Assembly: GCF_030163795.1 (NCBI RefSeq)
Contig: NZ_JASJOF010000007.1
Coordinates: forward strand, 62,001 to 126,000
DNA: 64,000 bases
Direction of reading: 5' to 3'
DNA from: Roseicyclus marinus
Lineage (GTDB): Bacteria; Pseudomonadota; Alphaproteobacteria; Rhodobacterales; Rhodobacteraceae
Each line of letters starts with the position of its first letter. Position 1 is the stretch's first letter. The translations under genes were made by a program, and so were the position numbers. Of the stretch, positions 31,704 through 39,964 are shown piece by piece. The notes under the pieces are model-generated. The model ran no database searches. It worked only from the letters and a program-made list of their open reading frames with translations, and was not told the DNA's origin.

Positions 31704-33376
31704 CCGACCGGAACCGGCTCATCTACCTCCCTCTCGGCGGCGCGGGGGAGATCGGGATGAATTGCTATGTCTACGGCTACGGCCCCGCGGGCAAGGAACG
31801 CCTGATCGTGGTGGACCTTGGCGTGGCATTCCCCGACATGGATGGCCAGCCCGGCGTCGATGTCATCATTCCCGATATCGCATGGCTCGAGGAACGGCGC
31901 GACCGGATCGATGCCATCTTCATCACCCATGCGCATGAGGATCACGTCGGCGCGGTCGGCCATCTCTGGGGGCGGCTCAAGGCGCCGATCTACTGCCGCC
32001 GCTTCACCGCGATCCACGCCACCCGCAAGCTTGAGGAAGCGGGCCATGACGCAGGCCAGGTCCGCGTCACCCTGCCTTGGCCCGAGGCGGTCACGGTCGG
32101 CCCCTTCACCGTTCAATTCGCCCCCGTCAGCCATTCGATCCCCGAGGCCTCGGCGCTGGTGATCGACACGCCTGCGGGACGGGTCGTTCATTCGGGCGAT
32201 TTCAAGATCGACCGCGACCCGGTGGTGGGCGAGGCGTTCGACGAAACGCTCTGGCGGCAGATCGCGCAGGATGGCGTCACGGCGTTCATCTGCGATTCGA
32301 CCAACGTTTTCACGCGCCATCCGGGCCGGTCCGAAAGCCAGCTGCCCGAACCCATCGGGGAATTGATCGCAGGCGCCAAGGGGATGGTCGTCGCCACGAC
32401 CTTCGCCAGCAACATCGCGCGCCTCAAGACGCTGGCCGATGCGGGTGTGGCCAACGGGCGGTCGATCTGCCTGATGGGCCGCGCGATGAAGCGGATGGTG
32501 ACGGCGGGTGTCGAGGCGGGGGTTCTGACGAATTTCCCCAAGACGCTCAGCCCCGAGGATGCGCTGGACGTGCCGCGCGAGAACCTGATGCTGATCGTCA
32601 CCGGGAGCCAGGGCGAACGCCGCGCGGCATCGGCCGCGCTGGGGCGGGGCAGCTATCTTGGCCATGAACTGAAGGAAGGGGATATGTTCCTCTTCTCCTC
32701 CAAGACGATCCCCGGCAACGAGGTGGGCGTTGCCCGCATCAAGAACGCGCTGGCCGAAAAGGGCGTCGATGTGATCGACGACAGCCATGGGTTCTACCAT
32801 GTCTCGGGTCACGCGAACCGTCCCGATCTCGAGGCGATGCATGACATCCTGCGTCCGCGCATCCTGATCCCGAACCATGGTGAATACCGGCATCTGCGCG
32901 AACATGCGCAGCTGGCGCTGTCCAAGGGCATGACCGGCATCATCGCGGCCAACGGGTCGATGGTGGAATTGTCCGGAAATGCCCCGGGCATCGTGGATTA
33001 TATCGATGTATCAAAGACCTATCTCGACGGCACGGCCTTTGTCGGCGCGCTGGACGGGGTGATCCGTGACCGGATGAAGCTGGCCTTGAACGGGCTTGTT
33101 GCGGTGGCGTTGATCGTGGACGAGGATGACGTCTTGCTGGAGGACAGCTGGGTCCAGCTGCGCGGCCTGCCCGAAGTGACCAATGGTGGTGCCGACCTGG
33201 CCGAGATGATCGAGGATGATCTGGCCGAGGCGATCCCGAGGATCGATGCGCGCACCGTCATGGATGACGACAAGCTGGAAGAGGCGGTGCGCCGCATCGT
33301 GCGCAACCTGTGCCTGACCGAGATTGGCAAGAAGCCCGAGGTGGCTGTCCTGATTTCGCGGCTGATGGCGGCCTGA
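31700..33376 (+). CDS. rnj: Ribonuclease J
   Basis: 558 residues. Beta-CASP metallo-beta-lactamase exo/endoribonuclease for mRNA decay and rRNA maturation. Zinc ligands in ITHAHEDHVGAVG, in SHSIPEASALVI and SGDFKID; beta-CASP segment with TGSQGERRAA and the C-terminal HVSGHANRPDLEAMHDILRP. The ATG overlaps the coaX stop. A symmetric terminator follows 21 bases after the stop. Confidence 0.95.
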   Translation: MTDRNRLIYLPLGGAGEIGMNCYVYGYGPAGKERLIVVDLGVAFPDMDGQPGVDVIIPDIAWLEERRDRIDAIFITHAHEDHVGAVGHLWGRLKAPIYCRRFTAIHATRKLEEAGHDAGQVRVTLPWPEAVTVGPFTVQFAPVSHSIPEASALVIDTPAGRVVHSGDFKIDRDPVVGEAFDETLWRQIAQDGVTAFICDSTNVFTRHPGRSESQLPEPIGELIAGAKGMVVATTFASNIARLKTLADAGVANGRSICLMGRAMKRMVTAGVEAGVLTNFPKTLSPEDALDVPRENLMLIVTGSQGERRAASAALGRGSYLGHELKEGDMFLFSSKTIPGNEVGVARIKNALAEKGVDVIDDSHGFYHVSGHANRPDLEAMHDILRPRILIPNHGEYRHLREHAQLALSKGMTGIIAANGSMVELSGNAPGIVDYIDVSKTYLDGTAFVGALDGVIRDRMKLALNGLVAVALIVDEDDVLLEDSWVQLRGLPEVTNGGADLAEMIEDDLAEAIPRIDARTVMDDDKLEEAVRRIVRNLCLTEIGKKPEVAVLISRLMAA

Positions 33377-33397
33377 AAGCAGCTGCTGTGATGGAAC

Positions 33398-33427
33398 AAA
33401 AAACCCGGCCAATTGGCCGGGTTTTTT
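33398..33427. terminator. Symmetric bidirectional rho-independent terminator
   Basis: Six A, CCCGGCC, loop AATT, GGCCGGG, six T (33398-33427). It serves the plus-strand RNase J operon and the minus-strand helicase gene that ends at 33449, which converge here. Confidence 0.93.
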
Positions 33428-33448
33428 CGTTTCGCCCTTCGGGTCGGA

Positions 33449-35158
33449 TCAGACCGCGTCGCTTGCCGCGCCTGCGTCGGACGCGGTGTCCGGTGCCGCC
33501 TCACCTTCTGCCGAAGGCTTGGTGCTGCTGCGGGGTTTGCGCACCCGGCGTGTGCTACGCTTGGGCTTTTCTTCTGTATTTTCAGCGACCTCCGTCACCA
33601 CCTCTGCGGGGGCCTCGATGGTTTCATCCTCGGCTTCGGTGAAGCTGCGGGGCGGGCCGCCGCGGCGTTCGTCAAAGCTCAGCGCGATGAAATCGGGAAG
33701 ATGATCGCCCATGCCAATCACGCGGCCACCCCGGTCGCGGCTGCCGCGATCATTGCGATCGTTCCGGTCCCGTTGCGGGCGGTCGTCGCGGTCGCGCGGT
33801 GGGCGATCCTCGGAGCGCGGACGTTCCTTGACCTCGGGCTTTGCCGCCTCGGGTGCCGGGGCCTCGGCTGCGGGTTCGACTGCGCGTTCGGCGGCGGGTT
33901 TGGACCGGCTGCGGCTGCGGCTTCTGCCACGGCTGCGGGTGGTGTCCTCAGCTTCGGCCTCTTCGGTCGGACGCGGCCGCGCTTCGGCGCTGCCTTCCTC
34001 CGGGCTCCACGGCAGGGGCGTCCGGGGGATCGTGGTTTCGATCAATTTCTCGATTGCGGCCAGATACTTGTCGTCGGCCGGAACCGCGATCGATATGGCG
34101 ACACCGGAGCGCCCGGCACGACCGGTGCGGCCGATGCGGTGGACGTAATCCTCGGCATGGCTGGGCACATCGTAGTTGAAGACATGGCTGACGCTGGGAA
34201 TGTCGAGACCGCGCGCGGCCACGTCCGAGGCGACGAGGAACCGCACACGCCCCTCGCGGAAACCGTCAAGCGTGCGCATCCGCTGCGACTGATCGAGGTC
34301 GCCATGGATCGGCTCGGCGTTCAGGCCATGCTTTTTCAAGGACTTGGCGACAACATCCACGTCGATCTTGCGGTTGCAGAAGATGATGGCGTTGGTGCAG
34401 GCCTCTCCCTCTACCCGGATCGAGGCGCGCAACATCTCGCGCTTTTCGCGGGCTGCGGTTTCGCGGTCGCGGCGCGAGGGGCGGAATTCCAGAAGACGCT
34501 GTTCGATGGTTTCCGACGCGCTGGCCTGCCGTGCAACTTCGATCCTTGCGGGGTTCGAGAGGAAGGTATTGGTGATCCGCTCGATCTCGGGCGCCATGGT
34601 GGCGGAGAAGAAAAAGGTCTGCCGGGTGAAGGGCACGAGGCCGAAAATGCGTTCGATATCAGGGATGAAGCCCATGTCGAGCATCCGGTCTGCTTCATCG
34701 ACGACCATGACCTTGACGTCGGTCAGGATCAGTTTGCCGCGTTCGAAGTGATCGAGCAGGCGACCGGGGGTCGCGATCAGCACGTCAACGCCCTTGTCGA
34801 TCAGGGCATCTTGTTCCTTGAAGCTGACGCCGCCGATCAGCAAAGCCTTGGTAAGTTTGACATATTTGGCATAGGTGTCGAAATTTTCCGCCACCTGCGC
34901 GGCCAGTTCGCGCGTGGGGCACAGCACGAGGCTGCGCGGCATCCGGGCGCGGGCGCGGCCACGGGCGAGGATGGTGATCATCGGCAGCGTGAAGCTGGCG
35001 GTCTTGCCGGTGCCGGTCTGGGCGATGCCCAGAACGTCGCGCCCTTCGAGCGCATGGGGGATCGCGCCGGCCTGAATCGGGGTGGGGGTTTCGTAGCCTG
35101 CTTCGGCTACAGCCTTGAGAACCTTGGGATTAAGGTTGAGGTCGGAAAAGCTCGTCAT
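33449..35158 (-). CDS. DEAD-box RNA helicase, RhlE-like
   Basis: 569 residues. ATP-dependent RNA helicase: Q motif (YETPTPIQAGAIP), motif I AQTGTGKTASF, Ia PTRELAAQ, Ib TPGRLLDH, II VDEADRMLDMGF, III SAT, and VI HRIGRTGRAGRSG. The C-terminal ~190 residues are a low-complexity tail with RDRDDRPQRDRNDRNDRG runs, acidic and finally Ser/Ala-rich, presumably for RNA contact. Start at 35158 (MTSFSDLNLNPKVL) matches RhlE-type proteins; the frame extends 45 codons upstream without family similarity. A long plus-strand frame over the same bases is an antisense artefact. Confidence 0.93.
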   Translation of the reverse strand: MTSFSDLNLNPKVLKAVAEAGYETPTPIQAGAIPHALEGRDVLGIAQTGTGKTASFTLPMITILARGRARARMPRSLVLCPTRELAAQVAENFDTYAKYVKLTKALLIGGVSFKEQDALIDKGVDVLIATPGRLLDHFERGKLILTDVKVMVVDEADRMLDMGFIPDIERIFGLVPFTRQTFFFSATMAPEIERITNTFLSNPARIEVARQASASETIEQRLLEFRPSRRDRETAAREKREMLRASIRVEGEACTNAIIFCNRKIDVDVVAKSLKKHGLNAEPIHGDLDQSQRMRTLDGFREGRVRFLVASDVAARGLDIPSVSHVFNYDVPSHAEDYVHRIGRTGRAGRSGVAISIAVPADDKYLAAIEKLIETTIPRTPLPWSPEEGSAEARPRPTEEAEAEDTTRSRGRSRSRSRSKPAAERAVEPAAEAPAPEAAKPEVKERPRSEDRPPRDRDDRPQRDRNDRNDRGSRDRGGRVIGMGDHLPDFIALSFDERRGGPPRSFTEAEDETIEAPAEVVTEVAENTEEKPKRSTRRVRKPRSSTKPSAEGEAAPDTASDAGAASDAV

Positions 35159-35427
35159 ATGCGTCCAGTCTGGCCGGGACACTCCCGGCGGGGTGAGTTG
35201 GAGCGCATCAAAGACCGTAGCGCCCCACGGATCGTGCCCACGCGCGGATCGCGAGGATGGGTGGCACATACGGGAAAACCGCCGTGCCGTCAAACCGCGC
35301 CTTCGGAGCGCAGAATGGTGACCAAATGGTTGAGATCTCGAGCGATGTCTTGCCGAAGGCTTAAAATGCCGGGGCGCGTGTGAATCCGGGGTTAATGCCG
35401 CGCCTCTGCGCTAGGGTTTTGGCAAGA
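35159..35427 (-). other. 269-base gap upstream of the helicase gene
   Basis: Holds the presumed promoter and leader of the helicase gene (read leftwards). It includes a moderately AT-rich patch around 35325-35370 but no clear promoter pair, RNA motif or repeat that I can support. Confidence 0.4.
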
Positions 35428-36048
35428 TCAGGCTGTGGGCGTCGCCGTCGGGTGCAGGTGGGGCCGGTATCCGGCGGCAAGCACCGCGAGCGTCGGGCGT
35501 GGGGTCAGCACGGTGACCGTCCCCTCGGGCCGGTCGAAGGGCGCGCCGTATCCCGAGGGCGTGAACGGGAGGAGGTGCGCGCCCGAGAGCAGATGCGCGC
35601 GACCCTGCAAGAGGAGAAAGCAGCCATCGGGCAGGTCGCGTGCCGCCGCCTGATGACGGATCTGCGCACGGGTTCGGGAGACGCGGACGGGATGGAGCCT
35701 TGCGTCGATCTGGGGCGCGCGGGGCAGGGTGCCAAATGCGGTGGCCCAAGCCGCGCGAAACCGGGTGAAGGCGTCGCGGCGGCATTCGGCGCAGGGACGA
35801 TGACCGGCTGCCAGCGCCACGGCTTCGTCGAGAAAGAAGAGCGCGGTCCAGCGACGGTCGGGCATCGGGCCGTGATAGGTGCCGCGCGGATGGGTGAGCG
35901 TGCAGATCAGCCAATGGGGATGGGTCCAGCGGCGGGGCCCGAGTCTCTGGTCGGGGGTGTGCAGAATGCCCCGGTTGCCGGTGAAAAGCCCCCGCGCGGG
36001 GTCGGTGACGATCTCGCCCGTGGGCAGGACGCGGTTCTGAAGGGGCAT
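35428..36048 (-). CDS. Conserved hypothetical protein with a CAECR motif
   Basis: 206 residues, start MPLQNRVLPTGEIVTDPARGLFTGNRGILH. A segment LFFLDEAVALAAGHRPCAECRRDAFTRFRAAW holds a Cys-x-x-Cys pair, and many histidines and tryptophans are spread through the N half (RRWTHPHWLICTL). I recall this as a conserved Proteobacterial protein of unknown function; no enzyme motif is evident. The start is placed at 36048, since upstream of it the frame crosses three palindromes in the gap after prfC. Confidence 0.7.
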   Translation of the reverse strand: MPLQNRVLPTGEIVTDPARGLFTGNRGILHTPDQRLGPRRWTHPHWLICTLTHPRGTYHGPMPDRRWTALFFLDEAVALAAGHRPCAECRRDAFTRFRAAWATAFGTLPRAPQIDARLHPVRVSRTRAQIRHQAAARDLPDGCFLLLQGRAHLLSGAHLLPFTPSGYGAPFDRPEGTVTVLTPRPTLAVLAAGYRPHLHPTATPTA

Positions 36049-36113
36049 TCGGGCTGCACCATCTGGTTGCTGCGGAGCAGGGTGCGCCCGGCGGGCAGCC
36101 CTGGCAAGGGCGG

Positions 36114-36182
36114 CGTTTTCCGCGCGGAAAACGTCGGGAAACCCCGGGGTTTCCCGGCAGGAAAACGTGCGTTTTCCTGCCG
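36114..36182. repeat. Cluster of three consecutive palindromes downstream of prfC
   Basis: Palindrome 1 (36114-36133) is CGTTTTCCGCGCGGAAAACG, perfect. Palindrome 2 (36135-36156) has arms CGGGAAACCCC / GGGGTTTCCCG, perfect with no loop. Palindrome 3 (36155-36182) has 13-base arms CGGCAGGAAAACG / CGTTTTCCTGCCG with a 2-base loop. Palindromes 1 and 3 share CGTTTTCC. All lie between the prfC stop and the start of the next minus-strand gene, as expected for a REP-like or terminator cluster. Confidence 0.85.
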
Positions 36183-36194
36183 CCAGCGGGGATG

Positions 36195-37805
36195 TCAGAC
36201 CATCAGTTCCTTGGTCGCGGAGAGCTGCACCTGCGGATAGTCGCGCGCCACGCGGTCGATGTCCCATTGCAGGCGGGTCAGATAGACCGGGTCGCCGTCA
36301 TTGTCGGAGGCCATGTGCTGCTTGTTGGCGGCGGAGAAGGCCTCTACCGCGTCTTTCGGGCCGTGGACCCAGCGGGCGGAGGTGAATTGCGAGCCCTCGA
36401 ACCGGACGGGCAGGCCGTATTCCAGTTCGATCCGGCTGGCCAGAACCTCGAATTGCAGGGCGCCCACGACGCCCACGACAAAGCCCGAGCCGATCATGGG
36501 TTTGAAGACCTTGGCCGCGCCTTCTTCGGCAAATTGCATCAGGGCCTTTTCCATGTGCTTGGCCTTCATCGGGTCGCCCGCGCGCGCGGTTTGCAACAAT
36601 TCCGGCGCGAAGGAGGGGATGCCCGTGACCTTGAGCGTCTCGCCCTCGGTCAGGGTGTCGCCGATGCGGAGTTGCCCGTGGTTGGGAATGCCGATGATGT
36701 CGCCCGCCCAGGCCTCTTCGGCCAGTTCGCGGTCGGCGGCGAGGAAGAGGACCGGATTGGTCACCGCCATGGGTTTGCCCGCGCGGACATGGTGCAATTT
36801 CATGCCGCGTTCGAAATGGCCCGACGCGAGGCGGACGAAGGCCACGCGGTCGCGGTGCTTGGGGTCCATGTTGGCCTGCACCTTGAAGACGAAGCCCGTG
36901 ACCTTGGGTTCCTCGGGGGCGACCTGGCGTGGTTCGGCGCGCTGCGGCTGGGGCGGTGGCCCGAATTCGCCGATGCCGGCCATCAGTTCCTTGACGCCGA
37001 AGGAATTGATCGCGGAGCCGAACCAGATGGGCGTCATCGACCCTTCGAGGAAGCGGTCGCGGTCGAAAGCGGGCAGGAGCGCCTGCGCCATCTCGAGGTC
37101 TTCGCGCAGTTTCGCCAGCAGGTCGGCGGGAATGTGTTGGGCGAGTTTGGGGTCGTCCAATCCGTCGATGCGGATGCTTTGGGCCACGCGGTTGCGGTCG
37201 GCGCGGTCCATCAGGTCGAGCCGGTCGTGGAGGATGTCGTAGCAGCCGATGAACTCGCGCCCCATTCCGATGGGCCAAGAGGCGGGCGTGACGTCGATGG
37301 CGAGGTTTTCCTGGATCTCGTCGATGATCTCGAAGGTGTCGCGCGCCTCGCGGTCCATCTTGTTGCAGAAGGTCAGGATGGGCAGGTCGCGCATCCGGCA
37401 GACCTCGAACAGTTTGCGGGTCTGGCTTTCGACGCCCTTGGCCCCGTCGATCACCATGACGGCGGCGTCAACGGCGGTGAGCGTCCGGTAGGTGTCTTCG
37501 GAAAAATCGCTGTGGCCGGGCGTATCGACGAGATTGAAGCGGTAGCGGTCGAAATCGAAGGACATGGCCGAGGCCGAGACCGAGATGCCGCGATCCTTTT
37601 CCATCTGCATGAAGTCCGAACGGGTGCGGCGCGCCTCGCCCTTGGCGCGGACTTGACCCGCCATCTGGATCGCGCCGCCGAAGAGCAGGAATTTCTCGGT
37701 CAGCGTCGTCTTGCCCGCATCGGGATGCGAGATGATGGCAAAGGTCCTGCGCCGCGCGATTTCGGGCGGCAGGGCGGGGCGGTTGGTTTGGGCATGATCC
37801 AGCAT
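36195..37805 (-). CDS. prfC: Peptide chain release factor 3
   Basis: 536 residues. GTPase that recycles RF1/RF2 from the ribosome after termination. Translational GTPase motifs: G1 SHPDAGKTTLTEKF, G2/switch with KDRGISVSASAM, G3 DTPGHSDFSEDT, G4 NKMDR; domain II and the RF3-specific C domain (GALQFEVLASRIELEYG) follow. Start at 37805 (MLDHAQTNRPALPPEIARRRTFAIISH). The frame runs 41 codons further upstream, but those codons translate the intergenic repeat at 37875-37938. Confidence 0.97.
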   Translation of the reverse strand: MLDHAQTNRPALPPEIARRRTFAIISHPDAGKTTLTEKFLLFGGAIQMAGQVRAKGEARRTRSDFMQMEKDRGISVSASAMSFDFDRYRFNLVDTPGHSDFSEDTYRTLTAVDAAVMVIDGAKGVESQTRKLFEVCRMRDLPILTFCNKMDREARDTFEIIDEIQENLAIDVTPASWPIGMGREFIGCYDILHDRLDLMDRADRNRVAQSIRIDGLDDPKLAQHIPADLLAKLREDLEMAQALLPAFDRDRFLEGSMTPIWFGSAINSFGVKELMAGIGEFGPPPQPQRAEPRQVAPEEPKVTGFVFKVQANMDPKHRDRVAFVRLASGHFERGMKLHHVRAGKPMAVTNPVLFLAADRELAEEAWAGDIIGIPNHGQLRIGDTLTEGETLKVTGIPSFAPELLQTARAGDPMKAKHMEKALMQFAEEGAAKVFKPMIGSGFVVGVVGALQFEVLASRIELEYGLPVRFEGSQFTSARWVHGPKDAVEAFSAANKQHMASDNDGDPVYLTRLQWDIDRVARDYPQVQLSATKELMV

Positions 37806-37874
37806 GGGCGCGATATAGCGATGGGCCGGGGTCGGGGCAATCGGGGTTGCGGCGGCGCGGGCGACAGGCGGGTA

Positions 37875-37938
37875 TGGGGGTTCTGCCCCCGGCGCGCCTT
37901 GCGCGCCTCCCCCGGAGTTTTTTGCCAAGATGAAGGGG
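37875..37938 (+). repeat. Dispersed intergenic repeat, copy 5
   Basis: TGGGGGTTCTGCCCCC, then GGCGCGCC-TT-GCGCGCC hairpin, then CCCCCGGAGTTTTTTGCC and AAGATGAAGGGGG. It lies between the prfC start and the Hint gene stop, both minus strand. Here it is oriented opposite to the genes. Confidence 0.8.
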
Positions 37939-37971
37939 GTCAGTCTTGGTCGTGCCCGCGGCTGGCGCGGG

Positions 37972-38979
37972 TCAGTCCTGATCGTACCCGCGGCTTGCGC
38001 GGGTCAGGCGGTCGGCGGCGTGCAGGGTGTCGCCGAGGATGGTTTCATCGACCTCGAGGCGGGCCGCGTCACCGGGGCTGAGGGTCGCTTGCGCGTCTGC
38101 GAGGTCTGCGGGCAGGCGGGCGCGGATTTCGGCGGTGACAAGCAGGCTTTCGACGGCGATGCCTTCGGCAAAGATGATCTCGTGGCTGTCGAAGAGGATC
38201 TGGTAGCTGTCGACATGGCCGCCTTCCTCGCGGGTGACGGTGGTGCCGTTGACCAGCATTTCGGCGCGGACCAGCACCTCGGACCGGCCGGTGCCGAGCC
38301 GGTCGCGGCGTTGCCAGATGAAGAGCCGGTGCTGGGGCGAGAGGCGCAGGTCGCGGGCGGCGTTGAGCGTGCCCTGCGCAATGCGGATCGGGGCGGCGGC
38401 ACCGGTGGCGCGACGGGTCTGTTGGCCGATCCAGCGGATCGGGCGGGGGCCATGGTCGCGGGTCAGCACGCGGTCGCCCACGGTCAGATCCTCGACCCGG
38501 ACCTGCGCGCCATCCGCGAGCGTCAGGTGGGTGCCTGCGAAGAAGCTGACCGAGGCGATGTCGGCGAAGCGTTCCGGCGCGCTGTCGCGGGCCGAGCCGA
38601 TCAGATCGTATTCGGTGCCGGGTTCGAGCGGCGAGAGCGGCAGGAGGTGGAGCAGCGTGCCCTCGGCTTCGCTGTGCTGACGCAGGACGAGGACCTCGAC
38701 CATCTGGCCCTTGGCACCCATGAAGCGGTGGCAATCGGCGATGGCGAGCGGATCGCCCGGCCGCCCGATCTCGGAGCCGGTGGCGACGCATTGGCCGCCG
38801 CCGGGCCGGTCGCAGATCGCGAGCCGCGCAGGGCGCGCGTCGCGGTTCAGGCGGTAGGTGTCGCCGGGCAGGGCGGCATCGCCGAGGCCGATCGGATCGC
38901 CTTCGTTCGCGCCGGTGAGCGCGCGCAGGGCCTGCGCCGGGTAGATCGTGAAACGGCAAAGCGGTGCCAGGTCGGTCAT
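37972..38979 (-). CDS. Hint-domain protein (Hedgehog/intein-type) lacking the usual first Cys
   Basis: 335 residues. The C-terminal ~190 residues match the Hint domain proteins common in Rhodobacterales: FFAGTHLTLADGAQVRVEDLTVGDRVLTRDHGPRPIRWIG (~146-185), then LRLSPQHRLFIW and DSYQILFDSHEIIFAEGIAVESL. At the point where self-processing Hint domains carry Cys before the ...GT, this protein has Phe-Phe (residues ~146-147), so autoprocessing looks unlikely. The N-terminal ~140 residues are a beta-rich domain of unknown role. ATG 39006 would add nine residues and is an alternative start. Confidence 0.8.
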   Translation of the reverse strand: MTDLAPLCRFTIYPAQALRALTGANEGDPIGLGDAALPGDTYRLNRDARPARLAICDRPGGGQCVATGSEIGRPGDPLAIADCHRFMGAKGQMVEVLVLRQHSEAEGTLLHLLPLSPLEPGTEYDLIGSARDSAPERFADIASVSFFAGTHLTLADGAQVRVEDLTVGDRVLTRDHGPRPIRWIGQQTRRATGAAAPIRIAQGTLNAARDLRLSPQHRLFIWQRRDRLGTGRSEVLVRAEMLVNGTTVTREEGGHVDSYQILFDSHEIIFAEGIAVESLLVTAEIRARLPADLADAQATLSPGDAARLEVDETILGDTLHAADRLTRASRGYDQD

Positions 38980-39105
38980 CGGAAATCTTTGGATCAAAGC
39001 CTGCATCTTTTGCGTAGTGCGCGGCGGGGGAGGGGTCAAGGCTGGCAGCGGGATGCGGTGGCTGCTAGGAGGGGCCAACCGCAACGAACAGGGGAGAGAT
39101 CGGGC

Positions 39106-39885
39106 ATGGATCTTGGGATCAGGGGCAAGCGGGCATTGGTCTGCGCGTCGTCGAAAGGGTTGGGGCGCGGGTGCGCCGAGGCATTGGCGGCGGCTGGAGT
39201 GGATCTGGTGCTGAACGCCCGTGGCGCGGAAGCGCTGGAGGCGACGGCCGAGGCTATCCGCGCGGAATATGGCGTGAGCGTGACGGCGGTGGCCGCGGAT
39301 ATCACGGACGAGGCGGGCCGGGCGCGGGTTCTGGAGGCCGCGGGCGCGGTCGATGTCCTGATCACAAATGCGGGCGGGCCGCCGCCCGGATTGTGGTCGG
39401 ACTGGACGCGGGACGATTTCATCAAGGCGCTGGATGCCAACATGCTGACGCCCATAGCGCTGATGACGGCGCTTTTGCCGGGCATGATCGAGCGCGGTTG
39501 GGGCCGCGTGGTCAACATCACCTCGCAATCGGTGAAGGCGCCGATCCCGCAGCTGGGCCTGTCGAACGCGGCGCGGACGGGATTGACCGGCTATGTCGCG
39601 GGCACGGCGCGGCAGGTGGCGGGCCATGGGGTCACGATCAACAACCTGTTGCCCGGATCGCATGACACCGACCGCGCGGTGGCACTGGAGAAGGGTGTCG
39701 CCAAGGCGCAGGACGTGTCGTTGGAGGAAGCGCGCAAGATCCGCTGCAAGTCCATTCCTTCGGGGCGCTACGGGACGATCACGGAATTCGGCAACACCTG
39801 CGCCTTCCTGTGTTCTGAGCATGCGGGGTTCATCGTGGGGCAGAACATCCTGCTGGATGGCGGGCAGACGAGCGCGACGATCTGA
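39106..39885 (+). CDS. Short-chain dehydrogenase/reductase, atypical
   Basis: 259 residues with a Rossmann fold: nucleotide loop ASSKGLGRGCAEALA (in place of TGxxxGxG), VLITNAGGPPPG, and the segment ITSQSVKAPIPQLGLSNAARTGLTGYVAGTARQVAGHGVTINNLLPG. In normal SDRs a Tyr-x-x-x-Lys follows the Ser; here the equivalent stretch is SNAARTGL, with no Tyr or Lys at those spots. This matches the divergent 3-oxoacyl-ACP reductase-like SDR group known to lack the full catalytic set. GGGGAGAG upstream supports the ATG at 39106. Substrate unknown. Confidence 0.85.
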   Translation: MDLGIRGKRALVCASSKGLGRGCAEALAAAGVDLVLNARGAEALEATAEAIRAEYGVSVTAVAADITDEAGRARVLEAAGAVDVLITNAGGPPPGLWSDWTRDDFIKALDANMLTPIALMTALLPGMIERGWGRVVNITSQSVKAPIPQLGLSNAARTGLTGYVAGTARQVAGHGVTINNLLPGSHDTDRAVALEKGVAKAQDVSLEEARKIRCKSIPSGRYGTITEFGNTCAFLCSEHAGFIVGQNILLDGGQTSATI

Positions 39886-39964
39886 GCGGGGCGGGTCTGT
39901 CTTGCCCCGGCGGGGCGGGCCTGTTAGCTCCGGTCGCCGAGCGAATTGATCGGGTATTTCCCTG

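Noticed and set aside
33413-35383. Plus-strand open frame of 656 codons over the helicase gene
   Set aside because: Antisense to a protein with full DEAD-box motifs; its translation is Gly/Arg/Ala-rich without family features, a common effect of high GC and codon bias.
37806-37928. N-terminal extension of release factor 3
   Set aside because: It translates an intergenic repeat and lacks similarity to RF3; ATG 37805 gives the normal N terminus.
37930-39105. Plus-strand extension upstream of the SDR gene
   Set aside because: Antisense to the Hint-domain gene, no family features; the SDR start at 39106 has a ribosome-binding site and the proper N terminus.
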